64,000 nt of DNA from the NCBI GenBank assembly GCA_900541205.1, contig UQIV01000005.1, forward strand, positions 33,025-97,024, written 5' to 3'. The stretch's first letter is position 1. Each line of letters begins with the position of its first letter. Position numbers and translations under genes: made by a program. This stretch comes from an uncultured Collinsella sp. GTDB taxonomy: Bacteria; Actinomycetota; Coriobacteriia; Coriobacteriales; Coriobacteriaceae. Positions 50,513 through 61,668 of this stretch are shown here, in pieces. The notes beneath the pieces were generated by a model that was not told the DNA's origin, did not search any database, and saw nothing but the letters and a program-made list of their open reading frames with translations.

Positions 50513-51139
50513 CTAATGACTTTGTTGGGGGTCCACTATTTGCTGGAGGGTGAACTTACATTGATAAGGCTCGCCTTCTGCTTGTAGCTTTGCCTCATCG
50601 AAATCGAAGATCATGATGGCGCAGTTGGGGAGTTTTGCTGGGAGCTCGAAGCCCTCTGGGGCTGCAGCCTTGATGAATTGGCGGCTGGCACTGCCGTGGC
50701 TTACTGCTAGGAGGGTTTCGATACCCTCGGAGCCTATGAGATTGGTGAGGGTGTCTACCATGCGCTCTTGCAGTGCCTGGCTTCCTTCTCCTCCGAATGG
50801 GATTAAGTCCTCGCCTGGATCCCAGACGTCGGTGGGTAGCGCGTCGTGCAGGCCCTCTTCGAAGGTGCCGTAGCAGCGCTCGATAATGCCTTCGCAGGGC
50901 TCAACGTCAGCGTCTGCGCCGAGAAGCTCGGTTGCGACGAGGCTTGCCGTGGCCATGGCTCGGCCCAAAGGGGAGGAGACCACTTTGTCGGGAACGACGT
51001 TGTGGGCTTTGAGCCACGCGGCTGCCATCCCGGCTTGCTGGCGGCCCAGATCGGTCAGCGGCGAATCGCAGCGGCCCTGGACCAGCTTTTTGACGTTGAA
51101 CTCCGTCTGACCGTGGCGGAGTAGATACAGCTTCTTCAT
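50513..51139 (-). CDS. histidine phosphatase family protein
   Basis: 208-residue phosphoglycerate mutase-like phosphatase. The catalytic motif is LLRHGQTEFN at residues 6-15, with SSPLGRAMATA and the second histidine in VSHGSASRQF. Substrate unknown; it could be a sugar-phosphate or nucleotide phosphatase. It follows the CDF transporter gene by 39 bp on the same strand. Confidence 0.9.
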   Translation of the reverse strand: MKKLYLLRHGQTEFNVKKLVQGRCDSPLTDLGRQQAGMAAAWLKAHNVVPDKVVSSPLGRAMATASLVATELLGADADVEPCEGIIERCYGTFEEGLHDALPTDVWDPGEDLIPFGGEGSQALQERMVDTLTNLIGSEGIETLLAVSHGSASRQFIKAAAPEGFELPAKLPNCAIMIFDFDEAKLQAEGEPYQCKFTLQQIVDPQQSH

Positions 51140-51178
51140 GCTCTCCCCTTCTGCATAACCTGCTTTGCCGGCACAGCC

Positions 51179-52333
51179 TTACTCGTGGGTATGCCCTACG
51201 TAGTCTTCGTCGATCGTAATCTTGGCAATCGACTTGGGATATTCCGATTCGACCCGTTGTGCCAGCGCGTGCTTTACGTCCTCGGCGCTCATCTGCAGAT
51301 CCGAGGGACGCACGCAGTCAAAGATCACGTTGGTGTGCGTAGGACCCGGCACACAGCGCAAGTCATGAATCGAGAGGCGGCTATCGATCTCTTGAGCCAT
51401 AGCGTTGATGCGCAAGCGCATGCTCGCCACCTTTGGATCGTCGGTCACGATGGGGTCGTAGTGAAGTGTGACAATCATGCCGTCTTCGTTCCTAAACGAC
51501 TGCTCGATGTTATCGAGCGTGTCGTGACTTTCCAGCGGGCTTGCCTCGGCTGCCATCTCAGCGTGAGCGCTTGCGAACTTCCTGCCCGGACCATAATCGT
51601 GAACCATAAGGTCGTGAACGCCCAAAACGCCGGGGTAGCTCATGATCTTGTCTCGAATGTGCTTGACCAGCTTAGGATCGGGCGTCTGGCCCAAAAGCGG
51701 GCTCACCGTATCCTGGATGAGTTCAAAACCGCTCCAGCCAATATAGGCGCCAACGGCAAGGCCGACCCATGCATCAAGATTGATATGCGTCACCTGGGAA
51801 ACAATCGCGCACGCCAGCACGGCGCCTGTGGCAAGGACATCGTTCTTGGAATCCTGCGCGGTCGCATGCAGCGTCTCGGACTCAATGCGGTCACCGAGCT
51901 TTTGGTTGAGGGCCGCCATCCAGAGCTTTACGACCATCGAAAGCGCCAGGACCGCCACCAGGGCAAGCGAGAACTCGACAGGTTCGGGGTGGATGATGCG
52001 CTCAAACGAGGATTTGATAAGCTCAAGGCCGATCAGCAGCACGAGTGCAGCCACGACCAGACCCGAGAGATACTCGTAGCGACCGTGGCCGTAAGGATGC
52101 TCGGGGTCGGCCGGCTTGCTCGCCAGCTTAAAGCCCAGCACGCTCACGATATTCGAGCTGGCATCGGACAGGTTGTTCATGGCATCCGCCACGATCGAAA
52201 CCGATCCCGACAGCACGCCAATTACGCCCTTCGCAGCGCATAGTGCCACATTGGCGAGAATACACACCACGCCCGTCAACGTGCCCACGCGCGCACGGTC
52301 GCCCTGCGCACGCTTAACAATCCACTCGACCAT
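51179..52333 (-). CDS. cation diffusion facilitator family transporter
   Basis: 384-residue CDF exporter of divalent metals such as zinc, iron or manganese. About six membrane helices are seen in the first 210 residues, with metal-site segments VADAMNNLSDASSN (helix 2) and ATAQDSKNDVLAT (helix 5). A cytoplasmic ZT-dimer domain begins near residue 215, with extra C-terminal length beyond the usual 300. The histidine loop HPYGHGRYEYLSG is conserved. Metal specificity cannot be fixed. Confidence 0.92.
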   Translation of the reverse strand: MVEWIVKRAQGDRARVGTLTGVVCILANVALCAAKGVIGVLSGSVSIVADAMNNLSDASSNIVSVLGFKLASKPADPEHPYGHGRYEYLSGLVVAALVLLIGLELIKSSFERIIHPEPVEFSLALVAVLALSMVVKLWMAALNQKLGDRIESETLHATAQDSKNDVLATGAVLACAIVSQVTHINLDAWVGLAVGAYIGWSGFELIQDTVSPLLGQTPDPKLVKHIRDKIMSYPGVLGVHDLMVHDYGPGRKFASAHAEMAAEASPLESHDTLDNIEQSFRNEDGMIVTLHYDPIVTDDPKVASMRLRINAMAQEIDSRLSIHDLRCVPGPTHTNVIFDCVRPSDLQMSAEDVKHALAQRVESEYPKSIAKITIDEDYVGHTHE

Positions 52334-52409
52334 CTACATCTGCCCCCACGGTACTACCTATATATCTATTGCTCAAACGGATTGTAGTGTAGCCACTTTA
52401 TCCCCCAGA

Positions 52410-52446
52410 TACAAAAAAGGCCGCAACCCACACGGGCCACGGCCTT
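52410..52446 (-). terminator. rho-independent terminator after the PTS EIIC gene
   Basis: On the minus strand AAGGCCGTGG...GCGGCCTTTTTTG: a 7-bp stem with T6, 38 bp past the EIIC stop and upstream of the CDF gene. Confidence 0.8.
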
Positions 52447-52484
52447 GGAATGTGGCAAAGGAATCGTCCTTGTGTCGCACAGGT

Positions 52485-53699
52485 TTACGCGCTTACTTCG
52501 GCCACGCTCTTCGAGGTTTCGGGTGAATCGGCTCCGTCCCCCATCGTCTGTCCCTTCGCCGGCACCACGCCAAAGCAGTAGCTCAGCGCCGCAGACACCG
52601 CAAATGCCACACCGCCGGCAGCACAGCACCATAGCAGGTTCGAGATACCGCCCGTGGCAAAGCCAATGACCATGAGGACATTCGTCATGCCGATGGTATA
52701 GGCCGTAACGTGGCCCGCGGCTGCAACAAGGCCTCCGACGGCACCGCCAATGGCCATGCACGTCAGGCACCTGCCATATTTAAAGCCGCAACCGTACAGC
52801 GCCGGCTCGCTTACGCCGCCAAGCACGCCCGAGATTGAATAGCCCAGCATGAGGGCCTTCTCGTCCTTATCCGCAACGCGAAGCGACGCACCAAAGGGCA
52901 TGCCCCAAACGGCAAACGTTGCCATCGTCGCGGCGATCAGAATGCACGAATCCGTTCCCACACTCATAAACTGCGCATAGGCGAGCGATAGGACAACGTT
53001 GCTGATGCCCGCAATCTTAAGGAACTCCCAACCCGCGGCAAGCCCCATGAGCGTAAGCAGCGACACGATGCCACCGGAATTGCCAAGCATAAACATAAGC
53101 TGTCCCAACAGCATGCCCAGATAGCTGCCCGCCGGCGCCGTAATGCACAGCGAAACCGGAACCATGACGAGCATGGTCGCAAACGGAACGAACGAAAACG
53201 CCACGGCCTTAGGGATAACGCGCTTAAAGAAACACTCCACTCGCCATAGCACGGGCACCGAGATGAGAACCGGAATAACAGTCGTCGTGTAATCGTTGAC
53301 CGGCGCGGGAAGCAGACCATACACGGAAGTCATCGATGCCCCCGTCGTCGATGCGGCATCGACGAGCTTAAGCAGATCGGGCGCAATCAATACGCCGCTC
53401 AGCATCATACCCAGCTGCTCCGAGCAACCGAGCTGGCGGGCGGCCGCCCAACCAAGATAAATGGGCAAAAAGTAGTAGCCGGCGTTATAGAGCCAACTGT
53501 AGAACAGGCGATAGATTTCGGAATCGGCAGACCATAGGCCCAGCATGCCTTCGCCCATAATGACGGCGACGGTACGGAACAAAGCCGCGCAGACAATAAA
53601 CGGCAGCGCCGACATCATGCTTTTGGACAGATAGTCCACCACGGCCATGGCGTTTGATGAGACCGTCGTTGTAAACGAGGTGTTAAAAACTTGTGACAC
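52485..53699 (-). CDS. PTS transporter subunit EIIC (orphan)
   Basis: 404-residue membrane permease domain of a phosphotransferase system, glucose/beta-glucoside superfamily type. It has about ten hydrophobic segments, the N-terminal MAVVDYLSKSMMSALPFIVCAALFRTV, and GVSEPALYGCGFKYGRC (the GxxEPxxYG sugar-site motif). No EIIA or EIIB domain is attached or adjacent. The GTG at 53699 is preferred because AAGGG lies about six bases upstream and gives MSQVFNTSFTTTV. That start lies inside an inverted repeat shared with the accDA 3' end. Confidence 0.83.
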   Translation of the reverse strand: MSQVFNTSFTTTVSSNAMAVVDYLSKSMMSALPFIVCAALFRTVAVIMGEGMLGLWSADSEIYRLFYSWLYNAGYYFLPIYLGWAAARQLGCSEQLGMMLSGVLIAPDLLKLVDAASTTGASMTSVYGLLPAPVNDYTTTVIPVLISVPVLWRVECFFKRVIPKAVAFSFVPFATMLVMVPVSLCITAPAGSYLGMLLGQLMFMLGNSGGIVSLLTLMGLAAGWEFLKIAGISNVVLSLAYAQFMSVGTDSCILIAATMATFAVWGMPFGASLRVADKDEKALMLGYSISGVLGGVSEPALYGCGFKYGRCLTCMAIGGAVGGLVAAAGHVTAYTIGMTNVLMVIGFATGGISNLLWCCAAGGVAFAVSAALSYCFGVVPAKGQTMGDGADSPETSKSVAEVSA

Positions 53700-53744
53700 A
53701 GGAACCCTTTCCCAATGTGACATGCGGACTGTCCCTTTGTCACA
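53692..53744. repeat. inverted repeat joining the accDA stop and EIIC start
   Basis: TGTGACACAGGAACC faces GACTGTCCCTTTGTCACA, matching in about 12 of 15 arm positions, with GTGACAT in the middle. It overlaps the accDA stop codon (53740-53742) and the EIIC GTG. REP-like in size and context. Confidence 0.55.
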
Positions 53745-55450
53745 TCGTGCGGTACCGACCGATTGCGCGGTACTTTTCGTAGCGGAGGTTTGTGAGGGTC
53801 GCGTCGTCGAGCCGCCCGAGCGCATCGAAGGCATCAAATGCCGAGGACATGACGGCGCCGGCGATCTCCTCATGCAACAGGCCCCTATCGTCGACAATGC
53901 CGTCGATAATGCCGAGCGCCAACAGATCGGGGGCCGTGAGCTTAAGCGCCTCGGCGGCCTCATTCGCGCGCTCGGTATCCTTCCACAGGATCGACGCACA
54001 GGCCTCGGGGCTCACGACCGAATAGGCCGAGCTCGAGAGCATCAGGATGCGGTCGGCCACGGACAGCGCCAGCGCGCCACCAGAGCCGCCCTCGCCTGTC
54101 ACCACCGAGACAATCGGCGTCTTAAGGCCGCTCATCTCCATGAGATTCTGGGCAATCGCCTCGCCCTGACCGCGCTCCTCGGCACCGATGCCGCAAAACG
54201 CGCCCGAAGTATCGACCAGGCACAGAACCGGTCGACCAAACTTTTCGGCTTGGCGCATAAGGCGACGCGCTTTGCGGTAGCCCTCGGGATGCGCCATGCC
54301 AAAGTTGCGGCGCATACGCTCTTTGGTCGTGGTGCCGCGCTCGATGGCGATGACCGTTACGGGGCGCCCGTCTTTCCAGCCAATACCAGCCACCACAGCA
54401 GCGTCGTCGCCAAAGTAGCGGTCGCCGTGCAGCTCCACAAATCCATCCAGGCCCAGCGAGATCATCTCGCCTGCCGTGGCGCGATCTGCCGAGCGGGTCT
54501 GCTTGACAATCTCGAGCGCGGTTTTTGGTGCGGCCGAGCGCTTGAACAAATGTCCCAGCTTTTTGCCGCGGCGGCCCGTATGCACAATCTCGTGCGGTGC
54601 CCCCAGGCCGGGCGCGTGCCCATCGTGCAGCGCCAGCAGCTCGCCTACCGTGAGCGCAACCTCGCCACGCGGTACAACGGCATCGCAAAAGCCGTGCTCC
54701 AGCAAAAACTCGGAGCGCTGGAATCCCTTGGGCAGGCGCTTGTGCATGTTCTGCTCGATCACGCGCGGGCCTGCAAATGCCGTCAGGGCATCGGGCTCGG
54801 CCAGGATAATGTCGCCCTCCATAGCAAAGCTCGCGGTTACGCCTCCGGTCGTGGGGTCGGTGAGCACCGTGACATACAGGCCGCCCGCCTCACTGTGGCG
54901 CCTAACCGCCGCAGAAATCTTGGCCATCTGCATAAGCGAGGTCACGCCCTCCTGCATGCGCGCACCGCCCGAAACGGTAAAGCCGACAACCGGCAATCCC
55001 AGCTCGGTCGCACGCTCAAATGTGCGACAGATCTTCTCGCCCACCACGGAGCCCATCGAGCCCATCATAAAGTTGGCGTCCATAAAGAAGAGCGCGGTAT
55101 CGCAACCGCAGATTTTGCCCCTGCCGCACACAACGGCATCGCGCTCGCCCGAACGCTCGCTCACGCTCTTGAGCTTGTCGGCATAGCCGGGAAACGAGAG
55201 GAAGTCCTCCGACGCCAGATTGGCATCCCATTCCTCAAACGTGCCCTCGTCGACCGTCATGCGCATGCGCGCGCGACCGCTCACGCGAAAGTGTTTGCCG
55301 CAACGAGGGCAGACCTCGAGGTTGTCGTGTAGGCGTGCCTCATCGATCACGCGGCGGCACTCCGGGCACTTGATAAACACGTGGCGCGCGGGAAACTCGG
55401 CGCACGACTCGGTCATCGGTCCCTCGAGGACGTTGACCGTCTTCGCTTTT

Positions 55451-55464
<14 letters not shown>
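53740..55464 (-). CDS. accDA: acetyl-CoA carboxylase carboxyltransferase, fused beta and alpha subunits
   Basis: 574-residue fusion of AccD and AccA that transfers carboxyl from biotin to acetyl-CoA, making malonyl-CoA. The N-terminal zinc ribbon is CPECRR...CPRCGKHF. The beta half has VSGGARMQEGVTSLMQMAKISAA, and the alpha half (from about residue 320) has RMRRNFGMAHPEGYRKARRLM and TGEGGSGGALALSVADRILML. The start overlaps the accC stop by 14 bp, so translation is coupled. Confidence 0.93.
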
Positions 55465-56794
<1,330 letters not shown>

Positions 56795-56804
56795 GAAGCC
56801 TTCC

Positions 56805-57227
56805 TTAACTTTCGTGCATGAGTGCAAAAGACATATCGGCGCGGCAGCAAACCTCACCGTTGACGCTCGCAGTACCCGTCGCAAAGCGGAACGGCCCGCG
56901 CGCACGCGTGATGGAGCACACCAGATCAACCGTGTCGCCCGGGCGCACCGGACGCTTAAAGCGCACCTTGTCCAGACTCGTGTAGAACGGCGTCGCGCCG
57001 CGCGCCTCCTCATCGCCCATCAGCAGCACGCAACAGTTTTGGGCGAGCATCTCGCACTGAATCACGCCGGGGACCACCGGGTTTCCCGGAAAATGCCCCT
57101 GCAAAAAGTACTCGTCGCCCGTGATCGTGATCTTGCCGTGGGCCTCGTCGCCCACCAGCTCGGCCTCGTCGAGCAAAAGCATCGGTTCGCGATGCGGCAA
57201 CAGTTCCTTAAGCTCTTCTTTGTTCAT
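56805..57227 (-). CDS. fabZ: 3-hydroxyacyl-ACP dehydratase FabZ
   Basis: 140-residue hot-dog-fold enzyme that dehydrates beta-hydroxyacyl-ACP. LPHREPMLLLDE and the active-site GHFPGNPVVPGVIQCEMLAQ (catalytic His) are clear. The ATG at 57227 follows AGGTGAT, which also forms the accB stop region. No FabA is present, so unsaturated fatty acid synthesis by the FabA route is not supported here. Confidence 0.95.
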   Translation of the reverse strand: MNKEELKELLPHREPMLLLDEAELVGDEAHGKITITGDEYFLQGHFPGNPVVPGVIQCEMLAQNCCVLLMGDEEARGATPFYTSLDKVRFKRPVRPGDTVDLVCSITRARGPFRFATGTASVNGEVCCRADMSFALMHES

Positions 57228-57236
57228 GGATATCAC

Positions 57237-57713
57237 CTATCCGATCCTCATGAGGCAGCTGCCAAACTCCACGAGGTCGCCGTCGGCCACGCAGATCTCG
57301 AGCACCTCGCCGTCTGCCTCGGCCGTTACCTCGTTGAGAACCTTCATGGCCTCGATGATGCAGAGCGTCTCGCCGGCCTTGACCTTAGAGCCCACGTGCA
57401 CAAACGGCTCGTCGCCCGGCGCCGGGGCAGCATAGAAAACGCCGACCATGGGAGCGGTCACCTCGGTGCCCTTGGGCTCTGGTGCGGCGGCAGGTGTCTG
57501 CGCGGCGGGCTCCGGTGCGGCGGCAGGCATGGCGACAGGAGCCACCGCCGGAGCAGTCACGGCACCCGGCATAGGCATGGGCACGGCAACCGGCTGTGCG
57601 GCGCTCGCGCGCTCGAGTTCGACCGCGGTGCCATCGGGCTCCTCAACGCGTACGCGCGTGAGGCCGCGGTCCTCCATCACATCGGCTATCTCGGCAAGTC
57701 TTTTGGAATCCAT
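57237..57713 (-). CDS. accB: biotin carboxyl carrier protein
   Basis: 158 residues. The biotinylation motif EAMKVLNE has the target lysine at 124. An Ala/Pro-rich flexible linker (residues about 40-85, PMPMPGAVTAPAVAPV and similar) joins the N-terminal region to the biotinyl domain. It is the substrate of the biotin-protein ligase encoded at 63093. 3 bp after fabF. Confidence 0.96.
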   Translation of the reverse strand: MDSKRLAEIADVMEDRGLTRVRVEEPDGTAVELERASAAQPVAVPMPMPGAVTAPAVAPVAMPAAAPEPAAQTPAAAPEPKGTEVTAPMVGVFYAAPAPGDEPFVHVGSKVKAGETLCIIEAMKVLNEVTAEADGEVLEICVADGDLVEFGSCLMRIG

Positions 57714-57716
57714 GCT

Positions 57717-58964
57717 CTAGCTCCTCGTATATCTACGCAGCGCGATGGCGGCGTTGTGCCCGCCAAAGCCTAGGTTGGTCGAAAGCGCCCAGGTAAGGTC
57801 GGCGCGAACTGCGCGATTGGGCGTGTAGTCAAGATCGCAGGCGGGATCGGGCGTGCGGTAGTTAATGGTCGGCGGCACCACGCCCTGCTCGAGCGCCATG
57901 GCGCAGGCCATGACCTCGATGGCGCCCGTGGCACCGATCATGTGGCCGGTCATCGACTTAGTCGACGAGACGTGCGCGGCGCGCGCCGCGTCCTCGCCGA
58001 GCGCACGCTTAATGCCCGCCGTCTCGGACGAATCGTTGAGCTTGGTCGATGTGCCGTGGGCATTGATGTAGAGACCCTCGGAAGGCTTGACGTCGCCCTC
58101 GGTCACCGCCAGCGATATCGCGCGGGCAATGCCGGCAGCCTCGGGATCAGGACTCGTGATGTGATAGGCATCATCGGTGTTGCCGTAGCCCACGACCTCG
58201 GCATAAATGTGCGCACCGCGCGCCTGCGCATGTTCCATGCTCTCGAGCACGAGCACGCAGGCGCCCTCGCCCATCACAAAGCCGTCGCGGTCTGCATCGA
58301 ACGGACGGCAGGCCGTCGCGGGATCGGGGTTGGTGGTCAATGCGCGGCAGGACGTAAAGCCCGCAACGGCATCGGGGATAATGGCCGCCTCGGCGCCGCC
58401 CGCGAGGATCGCGTCGGCATAGCCGTGCTTGATGGCGCGGAACGCCTCGCCCACCGCATGGGCCGAGGTTGCGCACGCGGTCACCACGGGCAGGGTCGGG
58501 CCCTTTGCCTTGTGGCGGATTGCGATATTGCCCGATGCCATGTTGGGGATCATCATCGCGATCATATAGGGCGATGCGCGGCGGGGCCCACGTTCGGCAA
58601 TCGTATGGACGTTGTCGACGAGCGTCGTCATGCCGCCCACGCCCGAGCCCACGTAGACGCCCAGGCGCTCGCGATCGATGGCGCCTTCGACATCAAAGCC
58701 TGCATCGTGCATGGCTTCGTCCGAAGCCGCCATCGCAAACTGAACGCAGGGGTCGAGATGCTTGGCGTCACGCTTGCCAAAGTACTCGTTGCCGTCAAAG
58801 CCCTTGACCTCGGCTGCCACCTTGACGGCAAACGCATCGGTATCGAAGTGCGTGATCGGGCCGATGCCGCACGTGCCGGCGCACATGGCCGCCCAGGTGG
58901 CAAGCGCGGTGTTGCCGAGCGGCGACACGGCACCGATACCGGTGATTGCAACTCTCTGTTCCAT
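57717..58964 (-). CDS. fabF: beta-ketoacyl-ACP synthase II
   Basis: 415-residue thiolase-fold condensing enzyme. The Cys-His-His triad is in VTACATSAHAVGEAF, NAHGTSTKLND and TGHMIGATGAIE; GFGGHNAAIAL closes the family signature. The ATG at 58964 lies seven bases after GAGGAG. Middle of the fatty acid operon, 39 bp after fabG. Confidence 0.96.
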   Translation of the reverse strand: MEQRVAITGIGAVSPLGNTALATWAAMCAGTCGIGPITHFDTDAFAVKVAAEVKGFDGNEYFGKRDAKHLDPCVQFAMAASDEAMHDAGFDVEGAIDRERLGVYVGSGVGGMTTLVDNVHTIAERGPRRASPYMIAMMIPNMASGNIAIRHKAKGPTLPVVTACATSAHAVGEAFRAIKHGYADAILAGGAEAAIIPDAVAGFTSCRALTTNPDPATACRPFDADRDGFVMGEGACVLVLESMEHAQARGAHIYAEVVGYGNTDDAYHITSPDPEAAGIARAISLAVTEGDVKPSEGLYINAHGTSTKLNDSSETAGIKRALGEDAARAAHVSSTKSMTGHMIGATGAIEVMACAMALEQGVVPPTINYRTPDPACDLDYTPNRAVRADLTWALSTNLGFGGHNAAIALRRYTRS

Positions 58965-59003
58965 CATGGTCTCCTCATCCAAGCCGTTCTTCGGCCCTGG
59001 TTT

Positions 59004-59777
59004 CTACATCGCCATTCCGCCGTCGACGCGTACGACTTCGCCCGTAATGTAGGCAGCCGCATCGCTCACTAAAAATCGCACCACACCGGCCACCTCTTCG
59101 GGCTGCGCCATACGCTTAAGGGGAATCTGCTCCTCGGTTACCGTACGCACCTTCTCCGAGAGCTTTGCCGTCATATCCGTCTCGACAAACCCGGGGGCAA
59201 CCGCGTTCACTCGTACGCCGCGGGGCGCAAGCTCGCGCGCCACCGCCTTGGTCAGGCCGATCACGCCCGCCTTGGAGGCAGCGTAGTTGGCTTGCCCGGC
59301 ATTGCCCATCAGGCCCACGACCGAGCTCATGTTGACGACGCAACCGCCGCGCTGGCGCATAAAGGTCTTGGTGAGCGCGCGCATCATGTTGAATGTTCCC
59401 TTGAGATTGACGTCGAGCACGCGGTCGAAGGCGTCATCGCCCATGCGCATGAGCAGGCCATCGCGGGTGATGCCAGCGTTGTTGACGAGCGCCCAAATGG
59501 AGCCAAAGTCGTTGAGGACCGCTTCCACGCACGCGTTGACGGCAGCGGGGTCGGCCACGTCACATTGATATGAGCGCGCCGTGGCGCCAGCCGCCTCGCA
59601 GGTGTCGCACGTCTCGCGCGCCGCATCGAGGCTGCCGGCATAGACGACGGCGATATCGTAGCCATCCTCCGCCAGACCGATAGCGCAGGCGCGGCCGATA
59701 CCCCGCGAGCCGCCCGTGACCAGTGCCACGCGACGTGAGTCGTTGCGCTCGAGCGCGCCATTGTTCAAGTTGCCCAT
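59004..59777 (-). CDS. fabG: 3-oxoacyl-ACP reductase
   Basis: 257-residue NADPH-dependent short-chain dehydrogenase. TGGSRGIGRACA (cofactor loop), LVNNAGITRD, and the catalytic Ser-Tyr-Lys in NMSSVVGLMGNAGQANYAASKAG are complete. AAAGGA precedes the ATG. Between fabD (30 bp) and fabF. Confidence 0.96.
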   Translation of the reverse strand: MGNLNNGALERNDSRRVALVTGGSRGIGRACAIGLAEDGYDIAVVYAGSLDAARETCDTCEAAGATARSYQCDVADPAAVNACVEAVLNDFGSIWALVNNAGITRDGLLMRMGDDAFDRVLDVNLKGTFNMMRALTKTFMRQRGGCVVNMSSVVGLMGNAGQANYAASKAGVIGLTKAVARELAPRGVRVNAVAPGFVETDMTAKLSEKVRTVTEEQIPLKRMAQPEEVAGVVRFLVSDAAAYITGEVVRVDGGMAM

Positions 59778-59807
59778 GTCATTCCTTTCGGGTTACAGCC
59801 CTGTGGA

Positions 59808-60734
59808 CTATGCAAGCTCGTCGGCAATAGCTGCGACCTGCTCGGCCGTTTCGCACGAATACACGCGAACATCGCTCAGCGTACGCTTGACCAGGCCCGA
59901 CAGGGTTTTGCCAGGGCCGACCTCAATAAACGTGTCGATGCCCTGATCCTGCAGAGCATGCAGCGTATCGACCCAGCGTACGGCATGGCTCACCTGATTG
60001 GCCAAGACATCCGATGCCGTCTGGGGGTCCGCCGGATAGGGCGCCGCTGTCATATTTGCCAAAACAGGAATGAGCAACGGGGACGGCGCGTGACCGGCCT
60101 CAATATATGCGGCAAGGCCACAGGTCGCCTCGGCCATATAGGGGCTATGAAATGCACCCGACACCGCGACCTTCATGGCGCGGCCGCCAGCCTCTTTTAC
60201 TAGGACGTCGAGCTCCTGCAGCGCCTCGGGCGCTCCGGCCACAACCGTCTGCTGTGGGCTGTTGTAGTTGACTGGCCAGCAGTCCTCGCCGGCCTGTTTT
60301 GCCAGGCCCTCGACTTGCGCCGCATCGAGCTTGATGACGGCGCGCATGCCGCCCGGATGGCGCTCGGCAGCCGCGGCCATCAGCGCCGCGCGCTCGCACA
60401 CGAGCTCAAAGCCCGCTCGCGTATCGAACGCCCCCGCAAAGGTGAGCGCGGCGACCTCGCCCAGCGAGAATCCCGCACAGGCGACAGGTACCACGCCGCG
60501 CTCACGCAGGGCGGCAGCCGCTGCCAGGTCGTGAACGAACACGCACGGCTGCGTGTTCTCGGTCTGCGAGAGCTCCTCCTTGGAGGCACTCCGGCATTGC
60601 TCGCTGGTCCCCGGGCGCACCTCGTTGGCAATGGCGAACACCTCGGCGGCCGCCGGCGATGTCTCGATCAAGTCGACGCCCATCGCGGGGTGCTGGGCAC
60701 CCTGGCCGGCAAACAAAAACGCTACGCCACCCAT
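59808..60734 (-). CDS. fabD: malonyl-CoA:ACP transacylase
   Basis: 308-residue acyltransferase loading malonyl onto ACP. FLFAGQGAQHPAMG, GFSLGEVAAL with the catalytic serine, and SGAFHSPYM with the histidine are present. The ATG at 60734 gives a 13-bp overlap with fabK; a GTG two codons upstream is also possible. Confidence 0.95.
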   Translation of the reverse strand: MGGVAFLFAGQGAQHPAMGVDLIETSPAAAEVFAIANEVRPGTSEQCRSASKEELSQTENTQPCVFVHDLAAAAALRERGVVPVACAGFSLGEVAALTFAGAFDTRAGFELVCERAALMAAAAERHPGGMRAVIKLDAAQVEGLAKQAGEDCWPVNYNSPQQTVVAGAPEALQELDVLVKEAGGRAMKVAVSGAFHSPYMAEATCGLAAYIEAGHAPSPLLIPVLANMTAAPYPADPQTASDVLANQVSHAVRWVDTLHALQDQGIDTFIEVGPGKTLSGLVKRTLSDVRVYSCETAEQVAAIADELA

Positions 60735-61666
60735 GCGCACGCGCCCTTCAGGACGTGCTCGGCGCCATCGACCAGGTCGTCAACGATTTCGCGTGCGCTC
60801 TGGCGCTCGTTGACCATGCCGGCAATCTGTCCACACAAAAACGAACCCTCTTCGTAGTTGCCGTCCTTGGCGGCCTTACGCAGCGCACCGGTTCCCATAG
60901 CACCGAGCTCCTCGGCACTCGCGCCGGAACCCTCGCTCTTGGCATAGGCGTTGGTGAAGGGGCTCTTGAGGGCGCGCACTGGATGTCCCGTCGAGCGACC
61001 GGTCGCACGCGTTGAAGTGTCGTTGGCCTTCAGGACCATCTCTTTGTACTGCTCCGAGACGGTGCACTCGTCTGCGACCAGAAAGCGCGTACCCACTTGC
61101 ACGCCTTCGGCGCCCAGCATAAAGGCGGCCGCCACGCCGCGGCCGTCGGCAATACCGCCGGCGGCCACGACGGGAATGTCAACCGCATCGACGACCTGCG
61201 GCACCAGTGCCATCGTCGAGGTCTCGCCAATATGGCCGCCCGATTCGGTACCCTCGGCAACAACCGCCGTGGCTCCACGACGTGCCACGAGGCGCGCCAG
61301 CGCCACCGAGGCAACGACCGGGATGACCTTGATGCCCGCCTCGTTCCACGCCTTCATGTACTTGGCGGGATTGCCGGCGCCCGTCACGACGACCGGCACT
61401 CGCTCGTCAATCACGACCTGTGCAACCTCGTCGGCAAACGGGCTCATGAGCATGACGTTGACGCCAAAGGGCTTATCCGTCTTGGCGCGCAGCTCATGAA
61501 TCTGGTCGCGAAGCCAGTTGGCGTCGGCGTTCATGGCCGCGATGATGCCTAAGCCACCCGCCTCGGACACTGCGGACGCCAGCGAGGCATCGGCAATCCA
61601 GGCCATACCGCCCTGGAACACGGGCTTTTCGATGCCGAGCAGATCGCAGAGAGGAGTCTTGAGCAT
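60722..61666 (-). CDS. fabK: enoyl-ACP reductase II (FMN-dependent)
   Basis: 314-residue FabK-type reductase completing each elongation cycle; a TIM-barrel flavoprotein unlike FabI. PVFQGGMAWIADASLASAVSEAGGLGIIAA, TGAGNPAKYM, GTESGGHIGE and AAGGIADGRGVAAAFMLGAEGVQVGTRFL are FabK/NMO-like features. Its place between acpP and fabD supports FabK over a nitronate monooxygenase. FabK enzymes are insensitive to triclosan-type FabI inhibitors. Confidence 0.93.
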   Translation of the reverse strand: MLKTPLCDLLGIEKPVFQGGMAWIADASLASAVSEAGGLGIIAAMNADANWLRDQIHELRAKTDKPFGVNVMLMSPFADEVAQVVIDERVPVVVTGAGNPAKYMKAWNEAGIKVIPVVASVALARLVARRGATAVVAEGTESGGHIGETSTMALVPQVVDAVDIPVVAAGGIADGRGVAAAFMLGAEGVQVGTRFLVADECTVSEQYKEMVLKANDTSTRATGRSTGHPVRALKSPFTNAYAKSEGSGASAEELGAMGTGALRKAAKDGNYEEGSFLCGQIAGMVNERQSAREIVDDLVDGAEHVLKGACAWVA

Positions 61667-61668
61667 CT

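Noticed and set aside
60722..61666. Nitronate monooxygenase instead of FabK
   Set aside because: The folds are related, but position between acpP and fabD and absence of any other enoyl-ACP reductase in the operon favour FabK.
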